DNA of 62,638 bases. It comes from Butyriboletus loyo. Its lineage: Eukaryota > Basidiomycota > Agaricomycetes > Boletales > Boletaceae. The stretch covers positions 1 to 62,638 of the forward strand of contig JBBPSI010000149.1 of the NCBI GenBank assembly GCA_038093515.1. Reading direction: 5' to 3'. A program made the position numbers and the translations under genes. A model generated the notes under the pieces. It did not search any database and had not been told where the DNA came from. It saw only the letters and a list, made by a program, of their open reading frames with translations. Below, in pieces: positions 45,678 to 57,837 of the stretch (position 1 is its first letter; each line of letters opens with the position of its first letter).

Positions 45678-47165
45678 TCACATGCAGACGAGACTGGCAC
45701 TCACCATCAAGAAAACACCCAAGAGGTCACCACACTCCTCGCACTGCCCAGGTCCGTGTCTGTACCTCCATAAATGGACCTGACATCCGTGATTTTCACG
45801 CAGCTGCTCCATCCGTCGATGAACCCGCTCCACATGTACCACTGGTTGCGCCTGAGCCGCCCGATTCCCAAACTCATTGCGCACCCTTCTCTCGGCGTCG
45901 TACAAGAGGCGATCTTCATCCCACTGGCGACAACTGCACGTTTTCCATCGTGCAGAGCACAGATAGCAAAACTGTGTCAAACAACGACAGGTGATATGAT
46001 AGCATCCCTGGCTGAGCTCGACGATAGCGTGACACCCTGGACACGTCTGCCAATTGTTCGCCACCGCCGTTTCTCGTAGTTCAAGCATTGAATGGTGTTC
46101 GGAGCAGTCTTCTCCCGGATGCGCGTTATTCTTGCACTGAGAGCAGGAGATGGTGTCACAGTTGTTGCAGGTGACATCTCGCTTCATATCTCCTGACGCG
46201 CCGAGGAACGTGGAGCATCTTTGGTTGGAACAATACACCCGTGATCCGGCGGGTACTGAGTATTCGCAACGCTTTCTAAGGAATTGAAGGTAGAGGGAGG
46301 ACGAAATGAACCTGAAAACGCCGTCCGTCAACGGGAGTGGTCGTTGACAGCACCGCAGCGGGTGGAGGCTCTCATCACGCAGAGATGTTTCGACGAGGCT
46401 CACGATACAGCCTCGACAATAGCGGTGCGCGCAGGGTGCTTTAAATGAACGACTCGCAACGACGTCGTCCCCGCAAATGACACATTCGAGATCTACGTCG
46501 GGGTTCCTGGTCCTCGAATCAGTTATGTTTACGTTCAGGGAGACGAGTCTCACTTGGAGGATTGGATGGGAAGGGTTTTGGAAGCCTCTGGGGTGGTAAT
46601 GACAATATTTCCCATGCCCGCGTTGATGGCTTCCGTGTCCTCCTCCGTGGTGTTACTAGTATGTCCACGGTGCGCGGGAGCAGGTTCTCTAGGAATGGTC
46701 AACGGACGTCGATGAAGTACAAAGTCACGCTCAGATTGACCTAGCAGATCGAACCAAGGTCCGTCCCATAATTCGTTGCGACAGTGTCTGTCGTGGCAAA
46801 TCATGCCCTCCTCCAAGGGCGATAGCTGCCCGATGGTCATCACGCTCAGCCCATTCTAGATGCGCAAGTCTCCACAGTTGACGCGCGTCGGATTCGATGG
46901 CGTGATCGATGCTCGAAGCAAATTGGTGGTCGCGCAAGACGCCGATGCGCGCGTTCAAAGAGGCAGCTTGGAGGCCAAACGCGATGTCTTCGTCGCTACG
47001 CGGGGCGCCCTCGCGTGCCTTGCGTTTCTGGGTGGCCTGGACGGCAGCTATATCATTGAGTACCAACTCGGCGATGAGGAGCTCCGACGCAGTGTCGGGG
47101 ACTCGTTCGTGGCTCCGGTGGGACTCCATGGTAGAGCTTCCGGTCAGCCTCGTGGTGGTGGGCAA
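45678..47165 (-). CDS. RBR-type E3 ubiquitin ligase
   Basis: RING-between-RING ligase. Exon 1 (from 47165; alternative start 47129) is helical: LLIAELVLNDIAAVQATQKR. A 52-nt intron leads to EPAPAHRGHTSNTT. RING1: CVICGDD, CAHRYCRGCI and CCQRPLP. IBR: YCSNQRCSTFLG, CNNCDTISCSQCKNNAH. RING2: CPGCHAIVELSQGCYHITC and FCYLCSARWKTCSC; the Cys in GCYH matches the catalytic position of parkin-type ligases. After RING2 comes ENHGCQVHLWRY and CEECGDLLG. The C-terminus is uncertain: the frame ends at 45678, but one frame over the sequence continues with Cys and Arg residues more like family tails. Confidence 0.82.
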
Positions 47166-47338
47166 GGAGAACGGGAAATTGCAAGGCCAGCAAATCTCCT
47201 AAATTTCGAATCGGGATAGGGGGCGACCCACACTGTCGTCGGAGTACTGGGCCTGAAAGAGGTTAGTGTCGCCACTGCCAAGAATGCAAAAAGGAAACAA
47301 AGGGCTGCCAGTGACAAAATCAAAGGACGCGGGCGCAC
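47144..47338 (-). CDS. Small ORF with N-terminal hydrophobic segment
   Basis: 64 codons. It begins MRPRPLILSLAALCFLFAF and continues AVATLTSF, a clear signal-anchor or signal-peptide shape, then SKFRRF and a proline-rich end. It overlaps the start of the RBR gene by about 20 bp. It could be a small secreted or membrane protein, or chance. No family recognised. Confidence 0.2.
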   Translation of the reverse strand: MRPRPLILSLAALCFLFAFLAVATLTSFRPSTPTTVWVAPYPDSKFRRFAGLAISRSPCPPPRG

Positions 47339-47480
47339 AACTAAGATGGTAGTAGCCTAACAAGCGCTATAAGTGAAGTATCGTAAAAAAAACCGAGTAC
47401 AAGCGGCCTTCAGGCCAGGTACGAGTAATATGGGTGGCCGACAGACTCCAAACCAGTCGGCCAGAAATTACAGCACAAGA

Positions 47481-50110
47481 TCAAGCTAGGACCGTCGGGC
47501 GGGTCTCCTTCGCACATTCGGGACATTGTTCCCGTGTTCCCATACCATATGCTCGGGAGTGGCCGTACTCCCAAACTTGACCTGCGCATTTAGGTATTTC
47601 CTGTAAGGTCGTTCTGTTTCGGGAATTTACTGAATGCGAACGAAGTTCTGAAGGGCCGTCATGAAATGCATATGTCGCGGTTTCGACTCCCGCAGCGTAA
47701 ATACGCAGAGTGGTTATCAACATCCCTCTTGTGAAGCTAACGGAGAACGAGGCTGGCTGATCAAGGTCGGCCAAGATGGCGATGTATGGAAGGGACTCGC
47801 GATCGGAGACAGACGCGCTTCCTCATTCGCCACTGAGATTTTTATGTCGTCGGGTGATGGACCGCAAAACACCCTTCGATTTCGTCGATTCTCGAGCCTT
47901 GTCGGAGACCGGGATCTGCGCATTTTTCGTATGTGTTTCCTTGAAAATACATAGATGGATATCACCTTGTCGGGGTTGTTGGTGGCAGCACTACACTGCA
48001 CTCGTCCTCTGCTAGTGGCGTAGTGTCCACTCCTCCAAGCTATATGGTGGATCATCAGACTCACGTTACCTTATGTAAAGGAATTCCGAAGACTGACTCT
48101 AATTCGTTCCCTTCCTCCGATCCAGCGATTTCCGCGTCCATGCATACCCGGTGCGAGAAATTCAAATACGCATTGTCGAACATTTTGCGTGAAAGAGATG
48201 CTTGCGTGTCCTCTTCGTCCCATATATGCGATCCGAAGATGAATTCGAGCCAATCCACAACCGGAATCATTTGACAGTCGGCGAGATGCTCTTCCCATGT
48301 CGATGACATGCTGGTGGCCACGTTCTTCGCCCGTGTGCGAATGAGCAAGTCCTTGGCCAGTAGCCACAGCAATCAGCTGGCCAGTTCGCCGCGTTGACCC
48401 ATATCAATCATGCCAGAGTTAACAACCACCAGCAGAGTGTTCGAAACAAGCTCCAGATTCTTAGGCGCATTGCGCAGATCTATTGCGGTCACGCACGACA
48501 GGAAGAGTTCGGATGGGTAACTTGTAAACCTCCAGCTGTGGCCCAATGTCACCGCAAGTCAGATCTGAAGGTCGCTCGCCACGCCGTTCTCCAGATCATC
48601 TGTAAGGTGGGAAAAGCTTCCCACCCTTGATGGCAACACCGTCGGAATCATCTGAAATACGGATGAGCCGGGGTATCAGAACAATGTGAATATATATATT
48701 ACAGACGTTTCTGATTAGGTGGCGAAAAATCAGCGACCTTGGAAGTCGTCGAGGCGAAACCCACCCAAACGGCATGATCATGATGGTATAAATACTCGTT
48801 AACAGCCCCGCACAAAACATCTGCTGGGCGATATTTCTTGATGCACTGGACTGAACGGGTGCGCCTCGTCGAGAGAGATCACCAACTTGGGCTGGTCTGA
48901 ATCGCCAGCAAAGACACACGTAATACAAGCAGCCATTTTTCTGTGGGCAGTAAAAAGACGCTCAGTGACATCAGGTAGATCAGCGGCGGGCCTGTGGTTC
49001 TGCGTTGGACTACATTACTCAGCTAGGACGTCTGCGACGCCAGCTGAAATATTTACTTGAAAGGGAGAGCCTCCCCATATTATCGGCGGTCTCTCCAACG
49101 TCAGTTCGTGTGCCCAATCAGCCGCTTCATCAGGATCCGGGATGGAAGAAGCCTCTGCTGCTGCGCCAGAGCGTTGTTTGAGGGTACGGACGAGATCAGC
49201 ATGAGCCTACAGCATACTGTGAAATCAGAATTATGATACAGAATAGCCTACTCACCTCTTATTTTTCATCGAGTTTTGTGAAGAAATCAGCCCTGGTGTG
49301 GGGGACCCAAAGCATGATGCCCGCCTTAGTATTGCGGGTGGCGTAACCTTTGAGGGATATCCCTCGAGAGTACCAAAAAGGGCGGTGAAGAACACATAAC
49401 AGATGGTCCGGTACCCCCTCCCAGTAGGGGGGAATTCGGTCAATGGGATCGGATCGCGGAGGGAAACCTAGGTTGTCCTTCCCCCCGCGCAAGTTCTCAG
49501 CTAGGATCGACCTAGCCACCACAGACGTATGTGAAAAAATGACGTTTTATCTACCTCAGTTAATATTCTTGATTTACCAGTGCCTGGGGCTCTGGACAAT
49601 GGAACAGAACTTGGCGTAGTACCGGGGATTGAGCGCGGTCTTGAATAGCTTTTCGTTGTGTGTCAAATATTCGTAAAAGTCGTTAACAGCTGCGCCACGA
49701 TACTTTGCCTCAAAGGACCCTGATAACTTTCGACGTGGTTCTAATGATGGACGTCAGCCGTGGTTCTGGATAACTGTTGTGATGGGAAGTACATACCCTC
49801 ACCAAGATCGGCTACTGTTATGGGTGTGGGTACTGGAGGTTTCGGCACCGGTTGTGGTGCTTTGAGAATGGCTGGCAGAATCATAAAGCCATTGGTAGAC
49901 CGAGATCGAAGACACGCACCAAGGTTTCGAATGTCGCGGTATGGCGACGTTCCCCTGCGGAAGCGAGCTTATCTTGTGACTCTCCATTGGTGTTGATAAG
50001 TTTTTCTGCCTTCATTGATCCAAGGTACTTGATGTTCAAGTGTTCCTTACTGCTCTCGACGATAGCGTTAAGAAAGATGGAAGAGGGACCACACTGCTTT
50101 TAGGCGCAAG
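47481..50110 (-). pseudogene. Inverted decayed copy of the large NTPase
   Basis: Homologous to 39881-43005 but on the other strand. Matches include SFEAKYRGAAVNDFYEYLTH (about 49770-49700), NTKAGIMLWV, LLAKDLLIRTRAKNVATSM (48369), HLADCQMIPVVDWLEFIFG and LRIYAAGVETATYAF (47700-47650). The Walker A region reads SIVQSPRHW-stop in its local frame; GTGKS is recovered only one frame over, so the P-loop is broken. Other stops are present. Confidence 0.7.
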
Positions 50111-50840
50111 GGCTTCATTCACAAGATATTCGCTGCGTCTATGTGGAGGTGGTCAACAGTCTTGGAAGCTTAAGAGGCGAAAAAGACATCGGGAAAGTTG
50201 TCTTTTCGCCTGGTTATCTGGATTTGAAATTGAACTGAGCACAGGCCCGTTGATGACTGATTCTCTCCTGTGTCGTCTCGGTCGCGTGACGAGTCTCTAT
50301 GAGTGTTGCATACACTCTAGCGTAGGGTTAGTAGTCGATCGAGTACTGGTTCAGGTCGTCTGAACGTGTTGCTCTCGAAATGTCGTATGTGATAACCAGA
50401 AAGGGTAGAACAGGTTGTGAATATGCCCCTTTATCACCGCTATCATCGCCAGAAACGTGACAACGCGAGGAGGATTTAATAAACGTGGCATGCGACGGCC
50501 GATGCGAGTGCCTGTACGGTGAGCTTTGGAGTCCATTTGTACATTAGCGCGTCACCTGCTCTGTCGTGATACAGTTGCGCACGCGGGGAGAACGAAAAAA
50601 AATGTGGATGGTTCTTGTAAACTTTGGACGTCGCTTTTCTTGTGGATAGCGATATCGAACACGACGGCTCGCTGCTTCACAAATGCGTTCCTTCGGGGGG
50701 TTCACCGATGATGGCGCTAAGCAGAGCCTGGTATACGTCGGAGTGCGAACGGGATAAGTCGCCTGTGAAGTTGACTAGTAACACAGCCACATTCACCGGA
50801 TCACCCTTCACGCTGGCGTTCCCGCTGGCAGGTCAGCTTC
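50111..50840. other. Intergenic, no supported gene
   Basis: Lies between the decayed NTPase copy and COA1. It should hold the COA1 promoter. Confidence 0.35.
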
Positions 50841-51688
50841 ATGTCAACGTTTGCTCGGGCAACTCGCTCACTTGCACCACGTCGTGTTCTTTTTTCTGAA
50901 CGACGCACATATGCAACAGCCACTCAACTTCCCCCCCCACCCCCTCCTACAGAAGAACCTCGCACCGAGACCTTTTCAGCCCCATCCAAACCCAAACTCT
51001 ATTACACTCGTCCTTCTCCACGCCACGACTTGCCCCAAATACAGGTACCAGTTATCGCTGTCGTCCTATGAAGAGACTAAAGTACGCTCGTGCAGAAACG
51101 ATGGCCGTTTATTCTCGCATTTGCCGCACTCGGGGCATCCGGATGGGCTGCGTTCCTCCTCGTAGCGATGAACCAAGAACGTCTCTCGAGTTCCGTCGTA
51201 CGCCAGATTTTGCAAACCGTACGACAGGACAAGGAGTTGCAGGATGCTTTGGGTGACGCTATACGGTTCGAGCCGACATGGTACCTGAATGGCGACCCCT
51301 GGATCAGCGGTTCTGTGTGTCTCGTTTCCCCTCCATGTTTGGTGTGTCGATTCTGATGCCGTGCGCTCGGGCAGGTCAATCTCCCACAGGGAAACGTCGA
51401 CGTGAGCTGTCGATTAAAAGGTCACCGAGGTTAGTTTAGCGTGTCTTTGTTCGTCAAACAGGATGGCAGTTTTGAGGTCATTATAGGAAGCGGAACGCTG
51501 TACTTTACAAGCATTCGCAAAGCGAAAGGACAAACGTTCACACCTCGTACGTCTTGCATTGACATCTGAGGGAATCTGTATTGAGACCTGATGCTTTTGC
51601 AGTGCGATTCAGGGTCATCTGCGACGATGGCAGAGTCGTTAACATTACTCCGCAGTCCAGTGGCACGTCTGGATCGCAGACACAATGA
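50841..51688 (+). CDS. COA1: Cytochrome c oxidase assembly factor 1 (COA1-like)
   Basis: Inner-membrane protein of mitochondria that takes part in early assembly of complex IV. The N-terminus MSTFARATRSLAPRRVLFSE is rich in Arg and Ser, as mitochondrial presequences are. Then comes a proline run, and after an intron KRWPFILAFAALGASGWAAF, a single transmembrane span. The domain continues VRQDKELQDALGDAIRFEP, GDPWISGS, VNLPQGNVDVSCRLKG, GSGTLYFTSIRKAKGQ and LRFRVICDDGRVV. It ends TGA 51686-51688. The join between CRLKGHR and GSFEV (about 51428-51470) does not close in frame with canonical GT-AG, so a small exon boundary or one base is uncertain. Confidence 0.8.
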
Positions 51689-52010
51689 ATGAATGAATCC
51701 AATTCTAACTTTTATTTGGTTGACCCTGGCAGCTGAGAATGTTCATGTTTGTTTGCAGTTCATTACAGACTGTAGTAAGTACTGAGCATGTGTCAATTGA
51801 TCTGCTGGGTACCGATCGGGACGAGGGGGCGTTGGTGCCTGTCCGTGGCCGCAGCATCACCCACGGCTGTGGAGTCATGTCACAGATTGGTGCCTGGGTG
51901 ATTGCTAAGTGAACATACGGACACCAATCAACAGCCCGCAGCATGATGAGTAAGATCTCTCCTTTCGTGCATATAAAGGAGGCCAGTTCGGGCTTGACAT
52001 TAACCGCGTC

Positions 52011-52961
52011 ATGGACAACATCAAAGTATTGTCAATTGGAGGGTCGAGGAACATTGGCTACTTTTCCTCGGTAAGACTCCTTGGTATGCATGGTACTATC
52101 CACATGTCTTGCGATGCGCTGAACGATGGTGATCAGATTTAGGGGCTACGGTCACCTTCCTCTTGAGAAAGCCTGGCGTTTTTGATGACGACGAAACAAT
52201 TCAAAAGTATGTTCGTACCGAAAAAGCAAGACTTGTTCAAGGCGATGCACTAGTCAAGGAGGACGTCAAACATGCTTGGGTGGCCGCCCAGGGAGTCGAC
52301 GGCAAACCCGTCGACTTTCTCCTTTTCACGGTCGGTAAGCTGCACCATTATCAACGACCCCTTGTTCGATCTCACGCGCATTTATCGCCACTTGACAGGC
52401 GGGACACCCCATTTCGCACTTACCAAAGGCTTCGTGGTCTCCCCTCCCAATCTCGTGACTCAGTCCCTCCTCAACTGTCTCGAAACCCTCCCAACTCCAC
52501 ACCCCAACATCATCGCCATCTCCTCTGCCGGAACCACTCGCGTCGGCCATCACAGGCAACCATTTCTTCTCAAGCAGTTCTACACCTACTTTTTCGCCGT
52601 CCCGCACGCGGACAAACGTGGCGCGGAGCAAGCGCTGGCGTATTGTGCGGGTTGGGAGTGGAAGACGGAGGATAATCCTGGAACGGAGGTACTTGGTGGG
52701 GATTGGAAAACGAGCGTGGACTTGCCGGTCCCAGGGACGTTGAAAAACGTTGTCATGGTGCGGCCTGCGCTGTTAACAGACGGGGCGTGTCGTGCGGATA
52801 CTTGGGACAGCTCAGCGAGTGGGGAACCTTACATGGTCGAAGTAGGGGACCTCGCGGGGCGGTGGACGGTTTCGAGGAAGGACGTGGCACATTTCCTGGT
52901 CGAGAAAGTGGTCAGGCATTGGGACGAATGGGAGGGGAAGCGCGTTAGTATCGCTTACTAG
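52011..52961 (+). CDS. NAD(P)-binding Rossmann protein (NmrA/SDR-like)
   Basis: The start ATG is at 52011: MDNIKVLSIGGSRNIGYFSS, with the GGSRNIG dinucleotide motif. A short intron (donor GTATGC near 52084, acceptor GATTTAG) gives VRLLGATVTFLLRKPG. Continuing: LVQGDALV, VDFLLFTVG, a second intron, GTPHFALTKGF, IIAISSAG, and a C-terminal half with VVMVRPALLTDG and WTVSRKDVAHFLVEKVV, ending RVSIAY and TAG 52959-52961. The architecture fits atypical short-chain dehydrogenases or NmrA-like sensors. The substrate is unknown. Confidence 0.8.
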
Positions 52962-53055
52962 GGTCTGCCCGGCTTGCTAGCTATGTTTATCCTTTTAGTT
53001 GCGATACGACGGTGGGGCGGGCCATTCAGAAGAAATATGTTACATGACATAATGT

Positions 53056-56000
53056 AGGAGTTAGTAATACATTCTGACGAGTTAATCAATGAAGACGTTA
53101 GTAATTTCTAGCGTGCTGATGTACCTCAAGGGTATCGGGGGTAAGGGAATGAAATGTCGACAGATTCAACGATTTCATCAGCAGTAGGCCGTTCATCAGA
53201 TACCAACTTACTTGATCACCACGCATTTAATGGAGAGATGCGGAGCCAATCCGGAATTTGGTCGTTGTCGCGGGCTTTTGTCCCACTCCACTTCTATTCG
53301 TCATTCTTCCGGCAAGACGGGCAGCGGCGGGTTAAACCGCCAGAGGAGCCCGAGGCCGTGGTGCGCGACGCATGGCCAGAGGAGGGGGACCGGTAGGCGT
53401 AACGCTGCGTTGGCACCACAGGACACGATGACGTGTTTGACTGAGGGGGGAAGGTAGTTTCAATTTGGATGCTCCGACGCGGGTTTGCGGCGGAGGCGCC
53501 TACCCAGAAAACGACATATCTGGAAGTATGGTCGTCATCCACTGCCATATGCATACATGGCGATGATCGGACTAGATATCAGCCTCCTTCATCCTGTATC
53601 GGTTTCACTGAGAGCGATGACGCCTGCGTTGCGCTGGCGCCATCACCTGTGTAGATTCCAGGGGGGCTGTCCTTACTGGCAGCAGTGAGATGCGTATTCG
53701 GAGTGTTGGACGTTCAAGCGGGGCCAAGGTCGCGGTTCAGAGAGCGACCTGAGAGTGAAGCCGGGCTAGACTCGACGGATACAAGATCAACACCCGGTGC
53801 ACCAATACATGTCCACGAGCTTCGTGCTTGCATGTATGCATGGGCGTGCGACGGCGGCGCGTGCAATCGGGGTAGAGTCACTGTGCAACTTAAAGTCAGC
53901 CAGCGGCCAAGGAGATACGACGCGCGATCGGAAGTTCCATGGTGACACCGCGTTCGCTGACACCAGCATCTGCTGATTTCTTGGTTAATGGGACGAAGGA
54001 GGTCGACTAGGAGCTGGGAGGCGAATAAGCATAAGCGCCAACGACACGAGGCACCTGCGCGTCTGAGAAGGAAGAAACGTACCTGTGCAGTTGAACTCTC
54101 TCCAGAGTCCATACCACCGCTCGACTTAACACTTTGCTTCTTGACACTACGAAACCTACGAACGTGCGCCATTGGAGAGGATGTCGTCAGAGCAGAACAG
54201 TACGTGTCAGTTCTCAGGAGTGATAATAGAATGCTAACAGTTCAGTAAGACCATACGATAGTGCTTGACACCGATCGCTCTGATTCAGTGTGGGCAGTCA
54301 CTTTTCACCCCGATGGAATGCATTTATTAAGCGGGAGTAACGATGGGATTTGGCGATGGCGAGTTGCAGACGGCCATGAGGTGGGGAAACAACTGGGAAT
54401 GAAAGTGAACGCCATTTCGGTATCGAGGGATGGCAAACGAATAGTCTGTGGAACTACGAAAGGGGCAAGTGTATGGGATGCCAAAATCCAGGAAAGAATG
54501 ATCAAGGTGGAGGGCACGAAGGATGTGACTTCTGTAGACATCTCGCCTGACGCTACCAGGTTTGCCATTGGGACTGGACTTGGCAACAATGCAGCGAGCG
54601 CCGTCTGGAACATCGTCACTGGTGAGAGATTAGTTGGCCCACTCAGATATGACAGTAGTGTCATAGGGATTAAATTCTCCCCGGATGGTGAACGCATTGC
54701 CACTGCCTGCAGGACTTCCATCTGTATCTTTGACAGTCGCAATGGTGATCAACTCATCACCATCGAGGTTGAAATGGATTCCCAAAATCTTGGAATCACT
54801 CCCCTCGTGTGGTCAAACAACAGACAGCAAATCTTTGCCATAACTCACAACAAGACGATCCAGGCTTTTGAGGATTCCACTGGGTCCCTACTAGCTGAAT
54901 CGCAGTCGCTCACTGATAGTGACTCGAGCCTCCGACACTGTATCGCTCAAGCTGCCAATGGGAAGTTCCTCGCTTCTTCCCTGCCACATTCCATCTCGTT
55001 CTGGGACACTTCGACACTTGCTCGTATTGGCCCAGTCATCGACGACACTGGATTACGATCAATTGCTCTCTCCGCAGATTGTGACTATGTCGCTACTGGC
55101 AGAAGAGATGGGAAAATCATGATTCACAATCTCAGTGATATCCTTCCAGGCTCATATGGCCCTTTCCATGTAAGTATCTCTGCATTTACAATGTTGAGGA
55201 ACTTGTCGCCCTGTTACTGAGGAATTCACTGACTCCTACATTCCCACACAAGGAACAACCCACAACCACAAATCCGCACCAGTCGGAGAACCACGAAGCC
55301 GTTAACGATGATCCACTGGAGGTAAGACTTTGACTGTTTCCTTTTCGACGTTGGTATTCATGACGCCACCAGGCTGAGGTACTGACTAGTGCACCTGCAC
55401 CCGTATTTGACTACGATGAGGTCTGTACTGATTTTACTGGACTCTTCCTTGCGTACTGACGTCGCTGCAGCCACCATCGCCGGTGTCCCAGGCTCCCGAA
55501 GTGCGTGATCCGGATGAACATCGCGACACTGCCGCGTCATCTGGCGGTATTCCGATGGTTAAAAGGTGGCTGCAGATGATGAGGAAGGGGGGTGACAAAC
55601 GCCAGAGTTCCCATCAGCCAGATCACCTTTCCAGAGAATCCGGTCGGGCTGCGACTCCGAAAGCTCGTTCCAATTCACCAGCAATAGGGAATACTGCGAA
55701 CCAGAGACCTTCGTGGATGGCTGCAGGTCAACGTGTCCGGGTCAGTGTTCTCTTCTTTTTTAGACAATGGTGTGCGGTGTGTCTGACGGACCATCCCAGC
55801 GAGCGGTCGCAAAACCCGTAGTAAAGGTTCGTTGATTGTTTTTATCTGGTGCCGTCACTCATCCTGCGTAACAGCGTACGACAATGACCAAAACTACTAG
55901 AAAGAGTAAGTCGAACAAGGCCGCCTCCAGTAGCAGGCCAGGTCAGTCGAATGCGAAGAAAGTAGACTCTGTATGCGTTTGTCGTGACGATAGATACGTC

Positions 56001-56605
56001 GTGACAGCTCACTTTTTTATTAGGGACAACCAGCGACCGAGGCGTCTGAGTCGTCGGCCACACCACAGGGAGTCCATGTCATGGTGCGCATTCACTCTTT
56101 CGATTTTGATTGCTAGACTTACGGAGGAATACAGCAGCAAGAAGCAGGCGACGCTACTGATTCCGAAGTCGGCCATTCGAACCAGGACGCCTCCGGTAGC
56201 AGACAAGGTCATCCAGATCGAAACAACACTGGCGCTGTGTGTCTTTTTGGTGACGGTAGATCACAATATGATAGCTCACTTTTGATTAGGAAGAAAACAA
56301 TCCATCTCAACCATCAACTGCGAGGGTCTACGCAACTGTGCGTGTACATTTCCTTGGCCTATTCTGTTTGGCTCACAGCGGATCACATCAGCGCGAACCA
56401 GGCGGCGGTAGCGTTTCGGTCACATTCAGGTTACGGTTACCAGCATGGATTTGGTGTTTTAGCACAGCTACTACCGATGGTGGGGCGCATGGACCAGGTG
56501 ATTCGGGTGTAGATACCGGGGGGGATTCATGAGCTTTAGATATTTACCATACAGTTCTTGTTCGTCGAGTTATTTATGTAAATCACAGCGTTCATGACTC
56601 TCACT
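53056..56605 (+). repeat. Direct segmental duplication, copy A
   Basis: Matches 57838-61475 across its length with scattered substitutions and short indels. Shared landmarks are the opening TAGTAATA block, the TCCGACGCGGG block (about 53471), the ACATGTCCACGAGCTTCGTG block (53806), the WD40 gene and the closing TAGATATTT block. The orientation is the same. Confidence 0.85.
54181..56532 (+). CDS. WD40 repeat protein with low-complexity tail (copy A)
   Basis: The start is ATG at 54181. MSSEQN joins across an intron (acceptor GTAAG near 54246) to NHTIVLDTDRSDSVWAVTFH. Blades: HLLSGSNDGIWRWRVADG, NAISVSRDGKRIVCGTTKGA, VDISPDATRFAIG, IKFSPDGERIATACRTSICI, SIALSADCDYVATGRRDGKI. After blade seven (HNLSDILPGSYGPFH) several short exons encode a Ser/Pro/Gln-rich tail (PPSPVSQAPEVRDPDEH, GNTANQRPSWMAAGQRVR, TTRKSKSNKAASSSRPG). 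The very C-terminus is uncertain between two frames (56512 or 56532). It is similar to WD40 regions of fungal NLR-like genes, but no NACHT or NB-ARC domain is present. Confidence 0.7.
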
Positions 56606-57837
56606 AGTGACGCTCGACAGTGGCCCCTGCTCCATTCTCGCGACCCGCTGCCTCGCTACTTTCCTCCAGTCTCATACATACTTGACTGAAGGTAAGCTAC
56701 AACTCTGCAGGCCGACGAACCTATAAATGACATTTTTGGCTTGTACACCATCTAATACCGACTCGTCTTGGATTCCCCCATGCGCATCTCTTCAGGCTCA
56801 TGTCACACCGAGACCTTGGCGAACCTAAAGTCGAAACGACACAGTACGCGCCAACGTTCACGAATCATTACCCGTTTGTTTCTTCGGGCCCTCTCGTCAC
56901 CTCACCTCGTATCCTCGTGTCTGTTCCCAGCATCCCTCGTTTCTAGCTTCTCTGTACCACGTGGTCGCACAGGAAATAAAAGGAACCCCCAGTTCGTCGC
57001 GATCATCGACGAGCAGATACAAAAACGGGCTGAATCTCAACCGATGGAAGACCATTGTTGTCTGCTTTAGCGTGTGTCCACTATCAAACTGGTCAGCCTC
57101 GTCCTTTTTTTTTTTTTCGCTCGTATGAGCGTTAAACGTGAGTACCAACGCCTTGAACCCCGAAGCTGCTGGATAAAAACGACCGCCTGTATTGATCAGG
57201 AATATTCGTCCGATCTGCTAGTTCCTGGCTGTTTGTGATACGCAGCTGGATTTTATTCTTGACCAGTCGTGGACGATCAACGATCATCCCCCGCAAGCAG
57301 TGGCCTTCCTATTCAATGCCCACGAATACCGAGTACTTCCTTGTCGTCGGCGAGTATGAGCATGGCAGCCAGAGTCCTGTGTTCAAGCATGGATCCAATC
57401 CATCTACGGCGGATTCGCACACAGAACGCGCCGCTCAACATCACCTTTGCCAACTCTGTTACGGTTTGGGATGGTGCACTGGATCCCAATGTGGGCTAAC
57501 AACCGTTTGGCGCACGAACATGTACTCATGCATCATTGGTAACAGAACCTCAACGGTGGAGTCTCATGATGACACAGAGTGGGATCTTGGGGTGACTGAC
57601 CCTTTATCAGTGCGGGTCCGAGCATTAGGATTAATTGTATTCGATCATGTGAGGCATCCCTTGCAAGAAACCCGTCGTATAGTGCCTCATTCCGTCGGAG
57701 AAGTCCTGGACCCAAGTCGTGTAGCCTGATTGACGGTGACCTTTTCTCTTCCTTTCCTCGCTATAGACATTCCCGACAGCTACAGATAAACATTCCCTCT
57801 GTCATTCGCGAAGCTACGCGCCTCATCATCGGTGTCG
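56606..57837. other. Unique spacer between duplicated segments
   Basis: A T(15) run lies near 57104. A fragment near 57240-57350 reads like coding sequence (LDFILDQSWTINDHPPQAV), but stops follow in every frame and I do not recognise the family. It is possibly a remnant of an older gene. Confidence 0.35.

Noticed and set aside
47144..47338. Treating the small signal-peptide-like ORF as the true N-terminus of the RBR ligase
   Set aside because: The frames do not join through a plausible intron, and the ligase has its own start at 47165 or 47129.
57235..57729. Possible gene between the duplicated segments
   Set aside because: A short coding-like piece is followed by stops in all frames, and I could not assign it to any family.
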